Source of the DNA: Trogon surrucura
Lineage: Eukaryota > Chordata > Aves > Trogoniformes > Trogonidae
DNA: 64,000 nucleotides
Reading direction: 5' to 3'
Assembly: GCA_020746105.1 (NCBI GenBank)
Contig: CM036628.1
Location: 6,396,001 to 6,460,000 of the forward strand
Positions 23,912 through 37,800 of this stretch are shown in pieces; positions within the stretch are counted from its first letter, which is position 1, and the number at the start of each line of letters is the position of its first letter. The notes beneath the pieces are model-generated. The model did not search any database. It saw only the letters and a program-made list of their open reading frames with translations, and was not told where the DNA came from. Made by a program: the position numbers and the translations under genes.

Positions 23912-24556
23912 TTGGCTGCATTGAGATTTTATCACAGTTCAGGCTTTTGAATGTCTGTCTTTGGACAGGCTCAGGTGAGACACCAGCATGGTTGAAGATC
24001 TGAAGACGAGTTCACAAAAGATGTGGCCATGCAGGTGCAGTGGGGAAAGGGCGTGGCTGTGGACCCTGCCTACGAAGGGTCATGAGTAACAGACACGTTG
24101 GAATGAATGTTCCCTCTGTTAAATAGCGTCATGTATATATGCCCGTCAGTAATTACACAGTTTATGCTGTCATTTAGCACATGGGGCTCCCTTTTTGCTG
24201 AGTTTCACTAATTCCGTTTTATACTTCGTGACACCAGGTAGTAAACTCGGAAAAAACATCTTTTTCCTGCTGAACTTTTTCTGTGTACTTCGTTGCCATT
24301 TAGTAGTGCCTTTTGTAATCCGTGCCGTGTTCTCCTCTCTTTTGTGGTGTGATCCCATAGCCCAGAGTGTGGTGAGACTCACAGGACAGAGGCCTCGTGT
24401 GTTCGGAGGCTTAATGATTTTCTGCATCTTTGTGAAACAATGGTGTTACCTCCAGTTGAAAAAAAGGCCAATAAATGTAACGTTTTACCGTGTGATAAAT
24501 TTAATGTCTCTCAGTATGCTGGGACTAAAGAGGACATTTATGAATGAACCATGGAC

Positions 24557-24583
24557 AATGGACATTCCCTATGTATGTCCATT
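24557..24583. repeat. Perfect 9-bp inverted repeat with 9-base loop
   Basis: AATGGACAT at 24557-24565 pairs with ATGTCCATT at 24575-24583. Short arms of this size are expected a few times by chance in 64 kb, so biological meaning is doubtful. Confidence 0.7.
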
Positions 24584-24967
24584 ACAAAAATTTGGTCTCT
24601 GTGTGCTTTATGATTTATAGAAATTTTAACTTAAAAATACCTAGCTTTTGTTATTAGAAAGGCTGTTGCAGTGGAAGCACGTACCCTAGGTAGTTACCAG
24701 GTGAAAATGTAACTGGCATTTCTCAATTTCAGTTCATTTTGTTTAAATTTAGAATAGCGTTGGATGTTTTTTTTAATGTTTGTTCACTCAATAGGCACAT
24801 AAGTCATATCTAACTGCATGGTCTATTTATTTTTTAGGTCAGATTTGACACATATATGTGTTATTTCAGGAATGTAATCAGTCAACTTGTTGCTGGTTTC
24901 AGGGAATTCTTTTATACTCAGGTCCTTGTGAATTGAATTAAATGGCCAAAAGATTAATCTGTTGTGG

Positions 24968-24985
24968 AAAATAAATAAATAAATA
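24968..24985. repeat. (AAAT)n microsatellite
   Basis: About four tandem AAAT units inside a longer A-rich context. Such short arrays are common in vertebrate introns. Confidence 0.85.
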
Positions 24986-27900
24986 GATTGATGGATATTA
25001 TACCTCTAATTAAACAGTGTGAAACAGAAAGATGCTTCTTTGTTATATTTCTGTCTGGAAGGCCAAATGTTCCAAGCATTTGAGTCATCCCTCATGTCTT
25101 AAATTTAAAGAAGCTGAATTTAGTAAGGTCCTTCTAATGCTGATGGAGATACGTCCGACCTCTGAGAAATCTGCAGTTTGTGAGTCAATATTATTGAAAC
25201 CTGTAGTTTAAATGAAGTTATTTTCCATGTTGAAGAGGAGCAGAGCATTTCCCAAATTATACTATTGTAGTATATATATGTAAAATCTATAGGTGTTCTT
25301 GATGAATAACAATGCACTCTGACAGCAAAGAATCAACACAAAAAAATTAGGTCGCAGCAGCTTGCTTGCTCTTTACACTGTCATGGTTGATTGGTTATTC
25401 TCATCACCCTTTGTTTAAAATCATTTCAGAATTAATTGGCATTCATTAACGCAAGTCTTTGTAGCAGAATTGCAGAAACAGTCATTAATGTAGCTAATAA
25501 ACATAAAAAAGAAAAAAGGATCCTATTACCAGGTCCCTACAGGCTGTTAACTAACATTTTGAATAAGAATACATAAACATAAATTAAACATTTTTACAAA
25601 CTGCTAAGGATGTGGGAATTTAGCATGGTGGTCTGTAGTAATGCTTTGAACCAATTTGTTATATTATGTCGATTTTTTAAGGTTTCTGCAATAAAGATAG
25701 TGCTCGTGATTAGCTCAGATTTTCATTGCAGTCATGCAGGTTTCTTAAGAGGTCTGTCTGCCTCTGCCAGCTTCTGCAGATGAGGCTCTGATCCCTCTCC
25801 TCTGTGTTCGGTGAGTGTTTTTATTGAGGACTGTAGAGCTTCAGGTTCCTTTTGTGATACTTTGAGAAGAAGCAGAGCAAACTTAGAAGCCAGAAGGTTT
25901 GGTTCGGGGCACACCACCAGATACTGACTGGTGCAAGCATCACCTGCTTCATTTGTGTGGGTCACGGTTGGTCACAGACTTTATCTGAGTGCTCTGCCAT
26001 CCAATTTTCATGTTAGCTTGAGTTAAGACTAAGTCAGTAAAATGCGCTCTCAAATTTTCTGTGTGTTAATTACATGATTTCCCCTGTTTGGGCTGTTGCC
26101 CTGATTTGATGGAATCTGCAACGTAGAAGGTGCTGCTGTATCTCTTTAACACCCTCCCTCAGCTTTTTTTTTCTAATGGATCTCCCAAGTTCAAGGGTTG
26201 TTAGTGGTCCAGCACAACACATGGAGGAAAAGTCACCTCTGCTGTGTACCCTGCCACGTGTGGAAGCAGTGGGGGGACATGATGGTGTGGGTGCAGCCGT
26301 GGGTCTTGGAGCATGTTTCTGCCTTGAGCCCTTGCAGGGATGCTGGGCTGCAGCAGGTCCCGGTGCTGTGGCTGTTGAGTTGTTTTGAGGAAGACAGGCT
26401 CGTTGCTGTGCTCAGGTACTCGTTGCCTAAAACAGAACGAGACGATGCTTGTACTGCCTGGTTCTGCATGGAGAGGAACATCTGCCTCATGGGCACCTTC
26501 TGCCCCACAGGGAGCTTGCAGGACACCCAAGTCCCCAGTTTAAGGGCGTGATGAGGTACCCAAGCAGCCAAGTGAGCGTGGCCTGGGAACGAGAGAATGG
26601 AACTGCCAAATTTTTTATCTGGCAATGTTGTAGATGTTGAAATGGAGCCCTGGTGAGGGGAAATTGGAAAATGTGTCCCCTACTATTTAATTTTCTAATG
26701 TCTTTGCTGTAGCTTACTGAATATAAAGAGGGTAATTTGCAGATGAACCACCTAGTGTAGTTAGTTGGTGTATTTTGAGGGAACTGTAACATCTGAACAG
26801 CATTGACTGATGCACTTTTAACTCTGGGTGTATGAAAGGCTCCATGCAAATGCAGTCTTGGCGTACACAGTAAGTTACAAAAACATTTCAAATACAAAAT
26901 CAACTAGACAAATATATTGCTTTGTATGTCTGACTCTTGATACACGGCGTCTATATACATTCTGACATATGTAGAGAAACATGAAGACTTGCCAGTGATC
27001 CGTATACATTACTTTTTATAGCCTAGAATTTCAAAGAATTCAAGCCTTAAGTAGGAAGCAATAGGTAAAGGGATAAAGAAATATATTTACCCCTGCAATT
27101 AAAATATAATAACAGGAAGACTAAAAATTGTTTTTGTCTGACTTTTGTTTATTGACTAGAACATATAAATGGCTTTAGGCACTACTAAACAATAAAAAAA
27201 ATGTGGCTCACTATTGGGTCTTTTATCCATTTTAATTTATTTTGATGCTGCATGCAGTTTCTGAATATCTTTTGTGGGTTGTAATAAAATAGCCGCAGTG
27301 CAATTTTGCATGTATGTCAAGCGGTGCGTGACCTGATATGCAAATTTAATACCAAGGTGCCAAAACTGAATTCATAATGTTTCACATCTACAGAGCTGTT
27401 TAAGGCAGTTTAGAAATCAATGAATATGTAATATGAAGGTGATAAGACCTAAATAAAACCCCTATTTATCTACTATGAAAAGTATTTATACACAGAATAT
27501 TTAGCACAAGCGGAAAATGGACAGAGTTTCCAATTATATGGCTTGCATAAACAAATGTTGAACCATGTGCTTAGAATGGGTAATAACGTACCTAGTTCCT
27601 CTGCGTTATACTTTAGAAATGTTTACAGATGTCTCTCTCTTAGTGTATATATAAAATGAAACACTAAACTGAAGCAGCTTTTGAAGAAAACCTCTTTGAG
27701 GTTTCTTACTTATTTTTAATTTACAGTATATGGGGTGCTTCATTATGGGTTTCTGTTACTGGTTTTCAGGTTATTAAAGATCAGTGAAATAAGATACACT
27801 TTTGTGAAGTCTTGTAGTTTGTGGTGAAATAAGGGACATAAATTTAACTGGTAATAAATAGGAATCAAATCTTTTCCATCTGCTTACCTTTAGAAACGGA

Positions 27901-29460
27901 GAAGATCTAATTTTGGAAGCATTTCAACTTTGGAGATCTTTTCCTGAATTGATGAACTGATTATTTCTATTGTTTTGTCCGAGAAGTTAATCTAATGAAG
28001 TATCAGGAGTTTACCAAATGATACACGTGAATTAGATTGGCCTTTCGTTGGGCGTATTTGTATGTGGACATGGACTGAGAATCCAAATCTTGATTGATGG
28101 CAATCAGCCCCAGCTATATCCCGGAAAATAGATACCGTCTCCCACAGAGGGAGAAGAGAGCGTGTGTGTTTGATTGGCTGGCCGCGTTGTTTTACAGCAC
28201 CCTGCCAGTCAGCACAGAGCGACATTTATATCTCTTGGCTTGAAATAAGTTGTTACAGTAATGACTACCAATGTGTTGAGCAATCAAGAAAAATGTAGGG
28301 GTGCAGCAGGTTTTGAAAAATGTCCATCATGCCATATGCGTGCTGCTGGTATTTGGAAGAGATCTTTCATCCATCTTGCTAGAGGCCAAGGTCCGTCACA
28401 GGAAAAGTCAGAGCATTAGACTGACGGATGAAATAATGATTTGAAATAGATACTAATTAATCTTTGTTCCCCTGTAAGAAAGTAGGGAAAACTCAAGCCC
28501 CAGAACTGAATTTCGCATCTGACCTTAAAGCAGCTCTAGGGCAGCTTTCCACTGTTGGTCAATAGCCTGTTGACTTAACGTCTTGAACCTCAACAAGGGT
28601 TTAAAATTCACAATAAATTTCAACACCACTTTCGTCTGATCGGATACAGATGAGCAGAACTGGGAGGTAGATAATAATGAAGATCATCTTAGGTTTTGTC
28701 CCTTGTGTGGCTACTACCCCGTGAAATTGCTGCCTCCCTCTGAGAAATGAATGATGGGGTCATTTTTCCTTTCTACATGAAGGATTGTCCTAAGTTTCTT
28801 CAGCAAGTGCTAGAACCATTCATTTTTTTAAATGAAATTTCCCTTGGCTGGTGCCACTATTTATTAATAAGAGATTATAGAAAAAAAAAATAGTAACCAG
28901 CAAACTGTGGATCCCTCCATAGACAAATGGAAAGATCCCTGAGGTTCCCCTCACAAAATTCTCTTTGGGTTGTCTTCATGGTCCTGAGGACTGCTGAGCT
29001 TTTGCAGGAGACCCCATCTTTCCCATTCTTAAATGAATCCTACAGTAAAGAATGGCACTTGGATCAACCCTGGAGCTGTACTGGGGAGACATTTAGCTTC
29101 CTGCTGTGCTGGGACACAGTGTGCTCATAGCACCTGTGCTGTTGTCTTCCCCTTTGACTGTTCAGACATGGCCACTGAAGGGACTAAAAACCCAAAACTT
29201 AAGAATTGATACAGTAAATAAAGTAACTAGAATATACGTGGTTTAGTAAAAATGTGAAATTAAATATATTGGGTTTTTTGCAAATTTAAAGGAAACATAG
29301 GTAATTTTCAGGAATATTTCTAGTTCTTAAATCTTCTGGAATATAAGATTGTAGTATTTATGAACTTATCTTTAAAATTAATGGGTATTATTATCATTTA
29401 TTATGATTTCCCTGAAATTTTTATTTTTATCTTGGCAATTTTTTTCTGACTTAGAGACAA

Positions 29461-29516
29461 TTTGTTGTTCTTTATCTTATTTTTCTTTTTTTTTCCTTTT
29501 CTTTTTTTTTTTTTTT
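29461..29516. repeat. T-rich pyrimidine tract
   Basis: A nearly continuous T/C stretch ending in a long T run. It resembles a strong polypyrimidine tract, but the bases that follow (AATTTAAAG) do not lead into a plausible exon. Simple sequence is the best description. Confidence 0.8.
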
Positions 29517-31770
29517 AATTTAAAGCATAGTTCTCCATAGGCTGAAAGTTCTGGTTCCCAACCAGGTCACAGAGCCCAGGATAATGTTGTAGTGAGCCGT
29601 TTGGGGTGTTTTTCTTCAGAATCCCTATTTCCCTCTACAGCTTTTTTCACAGAGCATGGAGGAGAATGGCAGGAAGAGTTGGTATAGAAGGATGGGCCAG
29701 GAGATGACAATTTGTGACCAAATGTGTCAGTTCTGGGTTCCCACCAGAGTGACTGGGCTATTGTAAAGACTTGAGCTTTAGCTGTTTGATCCCGAGTTCA
29801 GCTTTGAGGTTAGATGAAAACTCCGTCCTCACACCGTTTACAGAGTGGTTTTGCCTTGAGCTGAGCTGCTTAACCTTTCTTAGTGCAACCCCTAAAGTAG
29901 CTGTTCTATGTGTAGCTTTGAATTTTTCATAAATTTTGGACAAGCAGTTGGACATGGATCTACAGTACGATCGATGACTGATTAGTCAACAACTCTAAAA
30001 GAGAGGGGAAGTCTTAGTCTGTCAGTGAGAACTGGGGCCTTGTTATCTGGCACTGGGCTTCCCTTGGGATTTCTTCTTGTGCAGAAAGATAAAACGTACC
30101 TTTAAACTAATGTTGGCATAAAGTCTCAAGCTGCTGGTTCAGGGAAGCCTATGTGCAGAAAATATATTTCTGTGAAGTTCGTTTTGTCATCCTGTTGTTG
30201 ATCTGCTTCATTATTCAGTGATTATCTAAACTAAGAATTAGAGAGACTGACCTCCTTTGGAAAATATCCCTAAAATTGCGAGTGTTTCTGTTTCACAGAT
30301 TTGTTTTAGTGACAGTTTTGCTGCTTTGGAGAATATCCATCCAAGAGAACTATATCAATAAAGAAAGCATTCAGTACTTAAAAACCTAATTTTCTTGGCA
30401 GCTTAAATGTCTTTATTTGTGATTTTTCTGTCCATGTCTTTTAATCAGAGTCATGCTGTGAAATCTGCCATTTTTGCCATGACCAACCCATGAAATTTGT
30501 CATTGCTGTTTCTGTGATTTGCATGGGGCTTGCTTTATGATCAGCAAGCAAAGTTCACAAGTGCGTGTTTCATTTGCATGGATCTCTGCACTCCAAAAAA
30601 TGCGTGACCTCTTAGTCTGACCCCCAAACTAGGCTGTAACCGGAGACTTAATATTTCTAATATTAAGGGATAGTTAGGTGATAGTTATGCTTATTTCTGA
30701 ACGCGGTTGTTAGATTAGGCAATGTGGGGCTGTCAGTGGAGCTTACTTTGAATGTTTGGGTTCATCCCCTTTGTTTTGCAGCCTGCTCATATTACTGAAG
30801 TTTGGTATATAGGGGAGCAATGCAAGCTTTATGCGGGAGAGAATTCAGACACTTTGTGTCATGCAGCAAAGCAGATTACCATAGCAGGCTCAGCTAAGGG
30901 TTGAATCCCCAATTTGGAGTGCAAAATCTGTGGGTGAGGGTGAGGCTCTTACTGTTTGATATATAGTGAACTATAGTGGTCCATAGTGAATTCTGTTTTT
31001 CTTGCTGAAGCGTTGTCTTATGAATCTTTTGGCCCCGCAAAAGATAGTATGCTTAGTTGAACAATGAGATGATATTTTGACATTTATTTAAAAAAAGAGC
31101 AGGTTTAGCTTTATTTTAACTGTGTGGTCAGAATGAATTCATTTGCTCTTACGGGAAGAATACTTAACGTGATGGATTCATGTGGTATCCATGTGCTTGT
31201 CACGTGTTCTTTTTTATACACATCTCTCTAATTCCGTTTCAATGCCACTTTAATTTAACGTTAGTTAATGGACTCCGCATAAAGGTTGCTCACTTTTTAT
31301 CTGGATTCTCCAGCTAAATTTCTGGTATTTAAAACTGCTAAGAGAGGAGATCACTAAATAGCAGCACGCTGAAAAATTAGCAGAATTATCTTCCTCTTTG
31401 TCTCTTGATTCCCTTTTACTACTTTACAGATTAATAAGCAAAACAATAAGGGGCCAGAAATTAGTTGTGAAAAATGAAATCCATTGTTGGATTAGAGTCA
31501 CCAGGTCCTTATGTTAGCAGCCCACCTCTGTGTGCTTTCTGTATCTGACAGAAGTAGCCATTTGCTGAAGCTGAATGAGGAGCTTAACTTCCTAAATTAT
31601 ATGACCTTATTTCTGGAGACATCTGCTTACTTTGGGTGCCCACCTAAAACAAAGGTGGATGGTGGGAATGTCTCCTAATACATGAAATCCACAGTGGTCC
31701 AAGGGAGTTCTGCAGTTTAATTTAGTTGCAGTCTGGATTTCAGCCAGAGACTGAAGACCTGAAAATGTTG

Positions 31771-31806
31771 AGAAGTTTCTCCATTGACTTCACTAGGGTT
31801 TGGTGT
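31771..31806. repeat. Possible half of an old palindromic repeat
   Basis: TTTCTCCATTGACTTCACTAGGGTTTGG resembles the right half of the element seen at 20099-20174 (ccattgacttcaatggg.tttgga). No left half is obvious upstream, so this is a low-confidence fragment. Confidence 0.35.
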
Positions 31807-34800
31807 AAGTTGCGTGTACCCACAGTGTTGTGTGAGACAGCCCTACACAAGCCAAGGTAGAAAAGATCTGTTATGATATCCAGTCAGGAAAAGAAAATAC
31901 TTCAATGACTAAATTGGCTTCAGTTGTTTATTATCTATTATTTATTATCCCATAAAGAGGCTTTATCCAATCAGACTGGAGCTGAATTTTCATACGGCAT
32001 TTTAAACAAAAGTGGCTTCATGTCAAATTTATTCTGGAAAGGTCAACGTTAGTTTACATCAAAGGTTTGGGTTGTTGAGAAACAATAACATAAGGTCATA
32101 ATTTCAGCTTGTTTGAAGAGCTGCAATGAGCTGTTTGCCAGAGATTCGATCTCTGGTAAACAGGCCCCTCTAGGCTCGCTTGGAAAAACTTGGAAATGCA
32201 CTGACGCTCTTTGTCCATTAGGTTCAGGATGAAAAGCCAGCCTGAAAGCTGCCAGCGTTTAGATACAGAATTCTGGTTCTTGTTTCTTTTCTTTCTTTGT
32301 TTTTGAGTGTTTTGGTTTTTGTTTGTTTAATATTAAGAGTGAAATCACTTAGAGAAAACCAAAAAATGATAGAAGGTGGAAAGAACGGGAAGAGGTAAGA
32401 GAGGGGAGGGTCATGACACTTAGACCCCAGCTTAATCTAGCTTTACAAGTGCGTGGTGCAACTGAAAGTTGCAATAAAAGTTGCTGATCCTGAGAGGCCT
32501 TTTAAAAAATGTTTTAAACTACAGGCTGGAGCCCCTTTGCATCAGGTTGAGAATGGTTCAGGATTGAAAGCTTCCCTCCGTGAGGCAGGAGGGAGCGCTT
32601 GCTCAGCTGAGGGAGGGCTCTCTGAAGTGCCAGGCCGGCACCTCTTCCCAAAGCTGGAAAGAGCCAGCTTGGTGTTTTTGGAAGGCTGCCCGTGGTGGGC
32701 TGGTGTGCCCCACCTGCCATAACCCTTTTTTCGGACTGTGGAGGGCACGTCCTTTGCTGCAGGTCTGCCTCTGTGCTGTCATTGCTGACGGCCTGAGTGC
32801 TCAGGCAGGAGCAGGTGAAGGCGCTGCCCTTTTTTTTAACGTTCTCGAGGTCTCTTTCCATCCTCTGAGGAGTTGTCTTTTCCCTCCCCTCTGATTGCTT
32901 CTCCAAACGCACCTTTCAATTGCTTGGAGACCATTGAAATGTTAAAAGGCCCTTGTCTAATCCGAACCCGCAGCTGTTTGCCGGGCTTTCGGAATCCGTG
33001 CGTCCGTGCACATTTGGCTGTCGGAGTGATGTCATTTCCATGCTTTCGCACACATGGAAACTATAATATCCCACTGCAGATGGAGGAGTCCAGTGATTAA
33101 CATACTGAAGAAGGCCGTCTCGTTCCATGCAGTTTAAGAACCACCTTTAAAAAAAGAAAGCAAGAACAATGGAGTCGCGATGCTGTCTTTAACTCTGAGT
33201 GAACTTTGTGAGCCTCATTTATTGGGGTGGAATAGTGGGCCTCTGGGGCTTGTTAAAGCCCTCGAGTCCCTTAGGATTGAGTGACAGACCTTATATTGGG
33301 AGTATCCAGTAATTACCCAAATCCTTTGAGTACTGTTACTCACAGTTCTGATTTTTACTCTAACATTGCTAGTGGTACTAATTTTTAAGTTTCTTCACAG
33401 ACTTCTATTCATTACCCCTCAGTGATGTGCTAATTAGAGCAGCCAAATGCTACAAATGAGCCCGTGTTTGCGATTTTTCAAGGACTGGAGTCTAATCATT
33501 TTCTCCACCACTATAAAGATGTCATGAGGTAATGTGTAAAGTTATGCTGTGGGAAACCAAACAGAGAGAGAGGGAGATAAAGCATTCAAGGGTGTCTGAT
33601 TTAACTCCTCTGAATACAGTCATGCTCACACACTGGGTTGGAATAGCTGCTGTGCCCAGAGTGCTCTGGAGCCTTGTGCTTTAGTTGCATCAGTGTTTTT
33701 CCCCTCCTAAGAGAGAGACATACTTTAATACTCATAAACATTTATTTAATCATTTGAGTCTGGAAAGGGGCACCTCCAGAAAGGCTCCACAGAAATGTCT
33801 GTTCTTCAGAATAGGCAATAAACAAAGTCTACTGTTAGTCTGCCAAAACCCAAGATCCACCTAACCAGACAAAAATCCATGAATAGGGAAGTGCCCAAAG
33901 GAAATACATGGATTCAGCCTCTCTTCCCCTAGAATACCTTCCACAATAAAGCAGAAATAATCTGTTTTCTTTTACAAACAAGCATTCCAAAGCAGTTGAG
34001 CACAGTATGGCAGCTCTGTGGCATGTGGCAATTCCATCAGACTTGGGAAAGCGTAGGGTAAGGAAATACTGCTATCTGAAGTTAGATATAAATCCTTGCA
34101 GTGTGCTTCATCTCCCTGGATTTTAGTCACTTAAAATGTAAGGTATTTTGTCCAAAATCAGGTTGTCATCTGTAATCAGGTGAGAAGAATGAGTGAGAGA
34201 GATCTCACCTGTCTTCCCAGTTTAGCTTGAAACTACATTTCCATGTATATTGACCTAGAATTATACCTTCCAATAAGGGTTTAAAGTTTCGGATGTGTTT
34301 ACTGAGGGGAAATGGCGTTTTCTTTCAGCATATGCAGTTACCAGTTACCTGTTCTGCATGAAGAAAGGCGCTGGGATCTGGCTGACATTAACACTTTGTC
34401 AGTGGGATTTATCTGTGGTTAACCTAATGGCATTGTATACGTATCAAGTTTTGAATTTTTTAGCAGAGAAATGATCCAGTTCCTCAACACTACATGCAGA
34501 ATACGCATTTAATGTGTATGGAGGCTTGCCTTACACACGTTTACGTCATGCCAGGGTATCGTATCTAATGCACAACAGAGACAAAACTTACCTGCTCATC
34601 CACTCAAGACCTGAACAAAACCATTCTGAAAAAAAAAAAAGCCACCGTGCTTTTCTTGAACATGGGGGCAGAAGTTGCTCACTTCAGCGGTTTAGGATCG
34701 AAAACTCTCCTCTCCACTGCCCTTTTTTGTGTGTTCCATGATCCTTTATGAAAGGGTTCAGAATCTCTTCTGTAACACTGTTTGACTAGATCTATGATGA

Positions 34801-37800
34801 TGTATGCCAGAACATGTCAAAATAATTGTGTGGTGACTATTCAGGGTTAAGGAGAATCATATTTAATGTTACTAATTTTCACGTTATTTCACCCATAAAA
34901 ATCTTTCTAGCAGCAAAAGTTTTATTGCACTGTATTTCAGACTCTCTAATTTATTCATGGGATAAATGTTTCATGTAATGAATTTTCTACTAAATGTGTT
35001 CTGAAATTCATGCAGAAACAGGGCCGCTGTAAAACTGCACACAGTTGTGCTAAAAGAGATGGATTTCCTCCGTTGGAAAGTTTTGGAGGGCAAATCCTAT
35101 AGCTTTCTGCCCTTATAGCCCTAGTTTCTTTCATTAAGGTTTTGTAGAGCTTTAACAGCTCTGTTGTTAAAGTGCTACTGCTACATCATATCAAAGTTAG
35201 ATTTTGAGCTGGTTTATATGTACAGTCTTTTGCACTAACAGAATATTATTAAACTTGATGTTTTTCTTGAGCATAAGGCTTAACCATACTTTTAGTGTTT
35301 ACACTGAATTGGCTTTGTTCTTCTTTCACATCTCGATGCTTACAGGTAGGGAGCAAGAGGTCTTTAAAAGTTCATGTTAATTTTGCTAGAATAAGGCACT
35401 CATAGATGTGTGTACTGGTTGAAGAAGCAGCTGAGGAGAGATCTGCAGAGACTAATTCTACTGCCTGTTGCTTGATGTCCTGTTTTTCTTATGCTAAAAA
35501 TGGCACCTCTATTAAGTAACATGTACAAAGCAGCACATAGATGATAAGGGCATAACCACAAACAATGTATTCATGACCTTAGGTTTCTTCCTGAGTCAGT
35601 GTGAAGTCTTTTGGCTATAAACTGTCTCTTGCTGCGTACACTCGGTACCAAACCCAGTATTTCTAGCAATCTAAAGCCCTCACACTCCTACAGCAGAGAA
35701 GAAAGCAACAGGTGTTCCTCAAATGCCTCACCCTTTGACACCAGACAAAATTCCTTACCTTAGAGATTAAGCCTCTTGCGTGTTGCTATAAAGGCAGCTC
35801 TAACCATTTTGTGCTGCATTGTTAAAAAATTTGTGGATAAAAACTAGTCTTGAATTAGAGAATTAATGTTGCAGGGGCACTTACCCTCAGGCTGAGTGAG
35901 TTCCAGGGACAAATTCACTGCTAATCAAATTGGTTATTAACAACTTGCAGGAAAGCAGATCTACCCTACTGCCATGTCATATAAAATAGACCCAGTGATC
36001 AACATTGACATAGTCATTAGCTATGGTTGGCTCTCGGTACAGAAGTAACACCTGTGTGTTTCTGACTGTAGGTGTAAGAAAATACTGAAGTGGCACTATT
36101 TTTTTGTTATGCTGTCTGTTTAACAGGGATTAAAATAATAAAAAGTGAGGAATCGGGTCCTAAACTGGAGTTAATCGATGTCAGCGATACTGGTTCAGTT
36201 TATCAAAAAGTCTACAGTCCACTGTTCCCAGTTAGTTGCAGTGCTGCACCATAATCTTGAGTATGGTCAAGGCAAACATTTAGCAGTAATCAGAAAAAAG
36301 AAGCATTACCGGTCTGTGGTGAATGGAGTGGACATCTGTAATCTGAATGGGTATAGTCTCCCGATGTCATTTCTTCAAGGCTGCCTCTTAAATAAATGGG
36401 GTAACCTTAGCCCATTCCAGAGCTGTTTTAATATTCTTTTTAGGGTATGGAAATCTGAGGATGTGAATCTCTGAGTGACCAGATGCATAGGAGCAGGTAT
36501 TAAACTGCTACAATCTAATTGATATATGCCGCCATCAGTTCTGACCCAGGTAATAGCACAGCTAAAACAATTTCAAGTGGGTCGAAACATCCCTGGAGTA
36601 CTTACTGCAGCGATATAAAAATCTCGAAGCAATGTGTCTTAAGTCCCGTAAATCATGTTAGACTTAATGAAACCTTCTGCAAGAGTGTTCTGTGCCTATG
36701 ATGCATTCAGCTGCAGCCTGTTGACATTTTCTATCTGGTTTTAAGAATTATGTAAACTTTTGATGATGTGCTATAGCTGATAGGATTGAAAAATAAGGAT
36801 TGCTTTTTAATGGCTCATTTTTGTGGAGATCCTAATAATTGCAAGGGGAATTCTTAGGATCTGCTGTATTTCATCCTAATGTTTTGATTTCTGTTGCCCA
36901 GAGGAATTTTTCCTTATGAAAACTTTGAAACCAGAGATGTGTCTGTTGTGTACACAATATCTGTTTCGGCTTGTTTGAAACAATTGAGTCAGGCCAACTT
37001 CATAGACATGTTGCTTCAGTACATAAAATTTATCTGCCTTATATTTACCAGTGAGCTATAAATGTTGTCCTTTGGAAGGGAAGTTTCTAGATGACGACAA
37101 AAGAAAGATAACAGGTGAAACTGCAGGCACATAGGCATCCATTCTTGCCTCCATATGCACACATAAATCCTTTTGACGTTAATGAGGACAACATGCGTGT
37201 AGGGAAAAGCAGACAGGACTCCATAATAAAAGTTACGCAACATGAAGCACTTAAAACGCCATACCAGACTCTGCTTTCAAATATTTTCTTATCATTATTA
37301 CTGCACTTAACGTGTGCAGAGATCTTCATGTCTTATAAATTAGGATTGTGATATGGATTTTCCTACTTCATCCTTCCATAGTGCATCTTATTGGTGGAAG
37401 CTTACTGGTGGAAGCAAAGCAAATTCTGCCGTGTTATTCCAGAATATACCTGGAAAAAAAACGAATTTAGCCATTCCAGGGAACTTTGTTTTGTTCAGAG
37501 TTTCAGCGCTGTGTGACTGAGAGCTGTACTCCATTCTGCTGCACACTTCTGTCTAGCGTATTCAGGTACGCTGGGCAATTTCAAATGCTTATTTAGGAGG
37601 GAGTGGAGCAAGCTAAGGGGCCCTAAAAACGGCCTGAGTTTCACAGAAAACTTCTGAAATTCAAGTTGAACTTCCTCTAATTAAACCCCACAGACCAATA
37701 ATCATTTTTTGAAAATGTGGTTTGTAATGCTAGAAGTCCTATCCTGCATTTACAACCAACTATTTATCAAACTGGATGTTGTCACTGACAAGCGTTAAAA

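Larger units (their letters stand above)
20175..31770 (+). other. Intron segment with no recognised gene
   Basis: Mostly AT-rich. It includes an AT-only stretch at 21469-21500, an (AAAT)n run at about 24968-24985, a pyrimidine tract at 29461-29516, and the hairpins at 23886 and 24557. The block 22260-22440 is unique-looking with many homeodomain-type cores. An octamer ATGCAAAT occurs near 23051-23060. GC content rises at 26180-26600, where frames overlap on both strands without a recognisable product. A 141-codon plus-strand frame at 24195-24620 is unrecognised and probably chance. Confidence 0.5.

Noticed and set aside
24195-24620. 141-codon plus-strand open frame, hydrophobic at its start
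   Set aside because: No recognisable domain, no splice context, and it lies in AT-rich intron. A chance frame of this length is expected in 64 kb of six-frame sequence.
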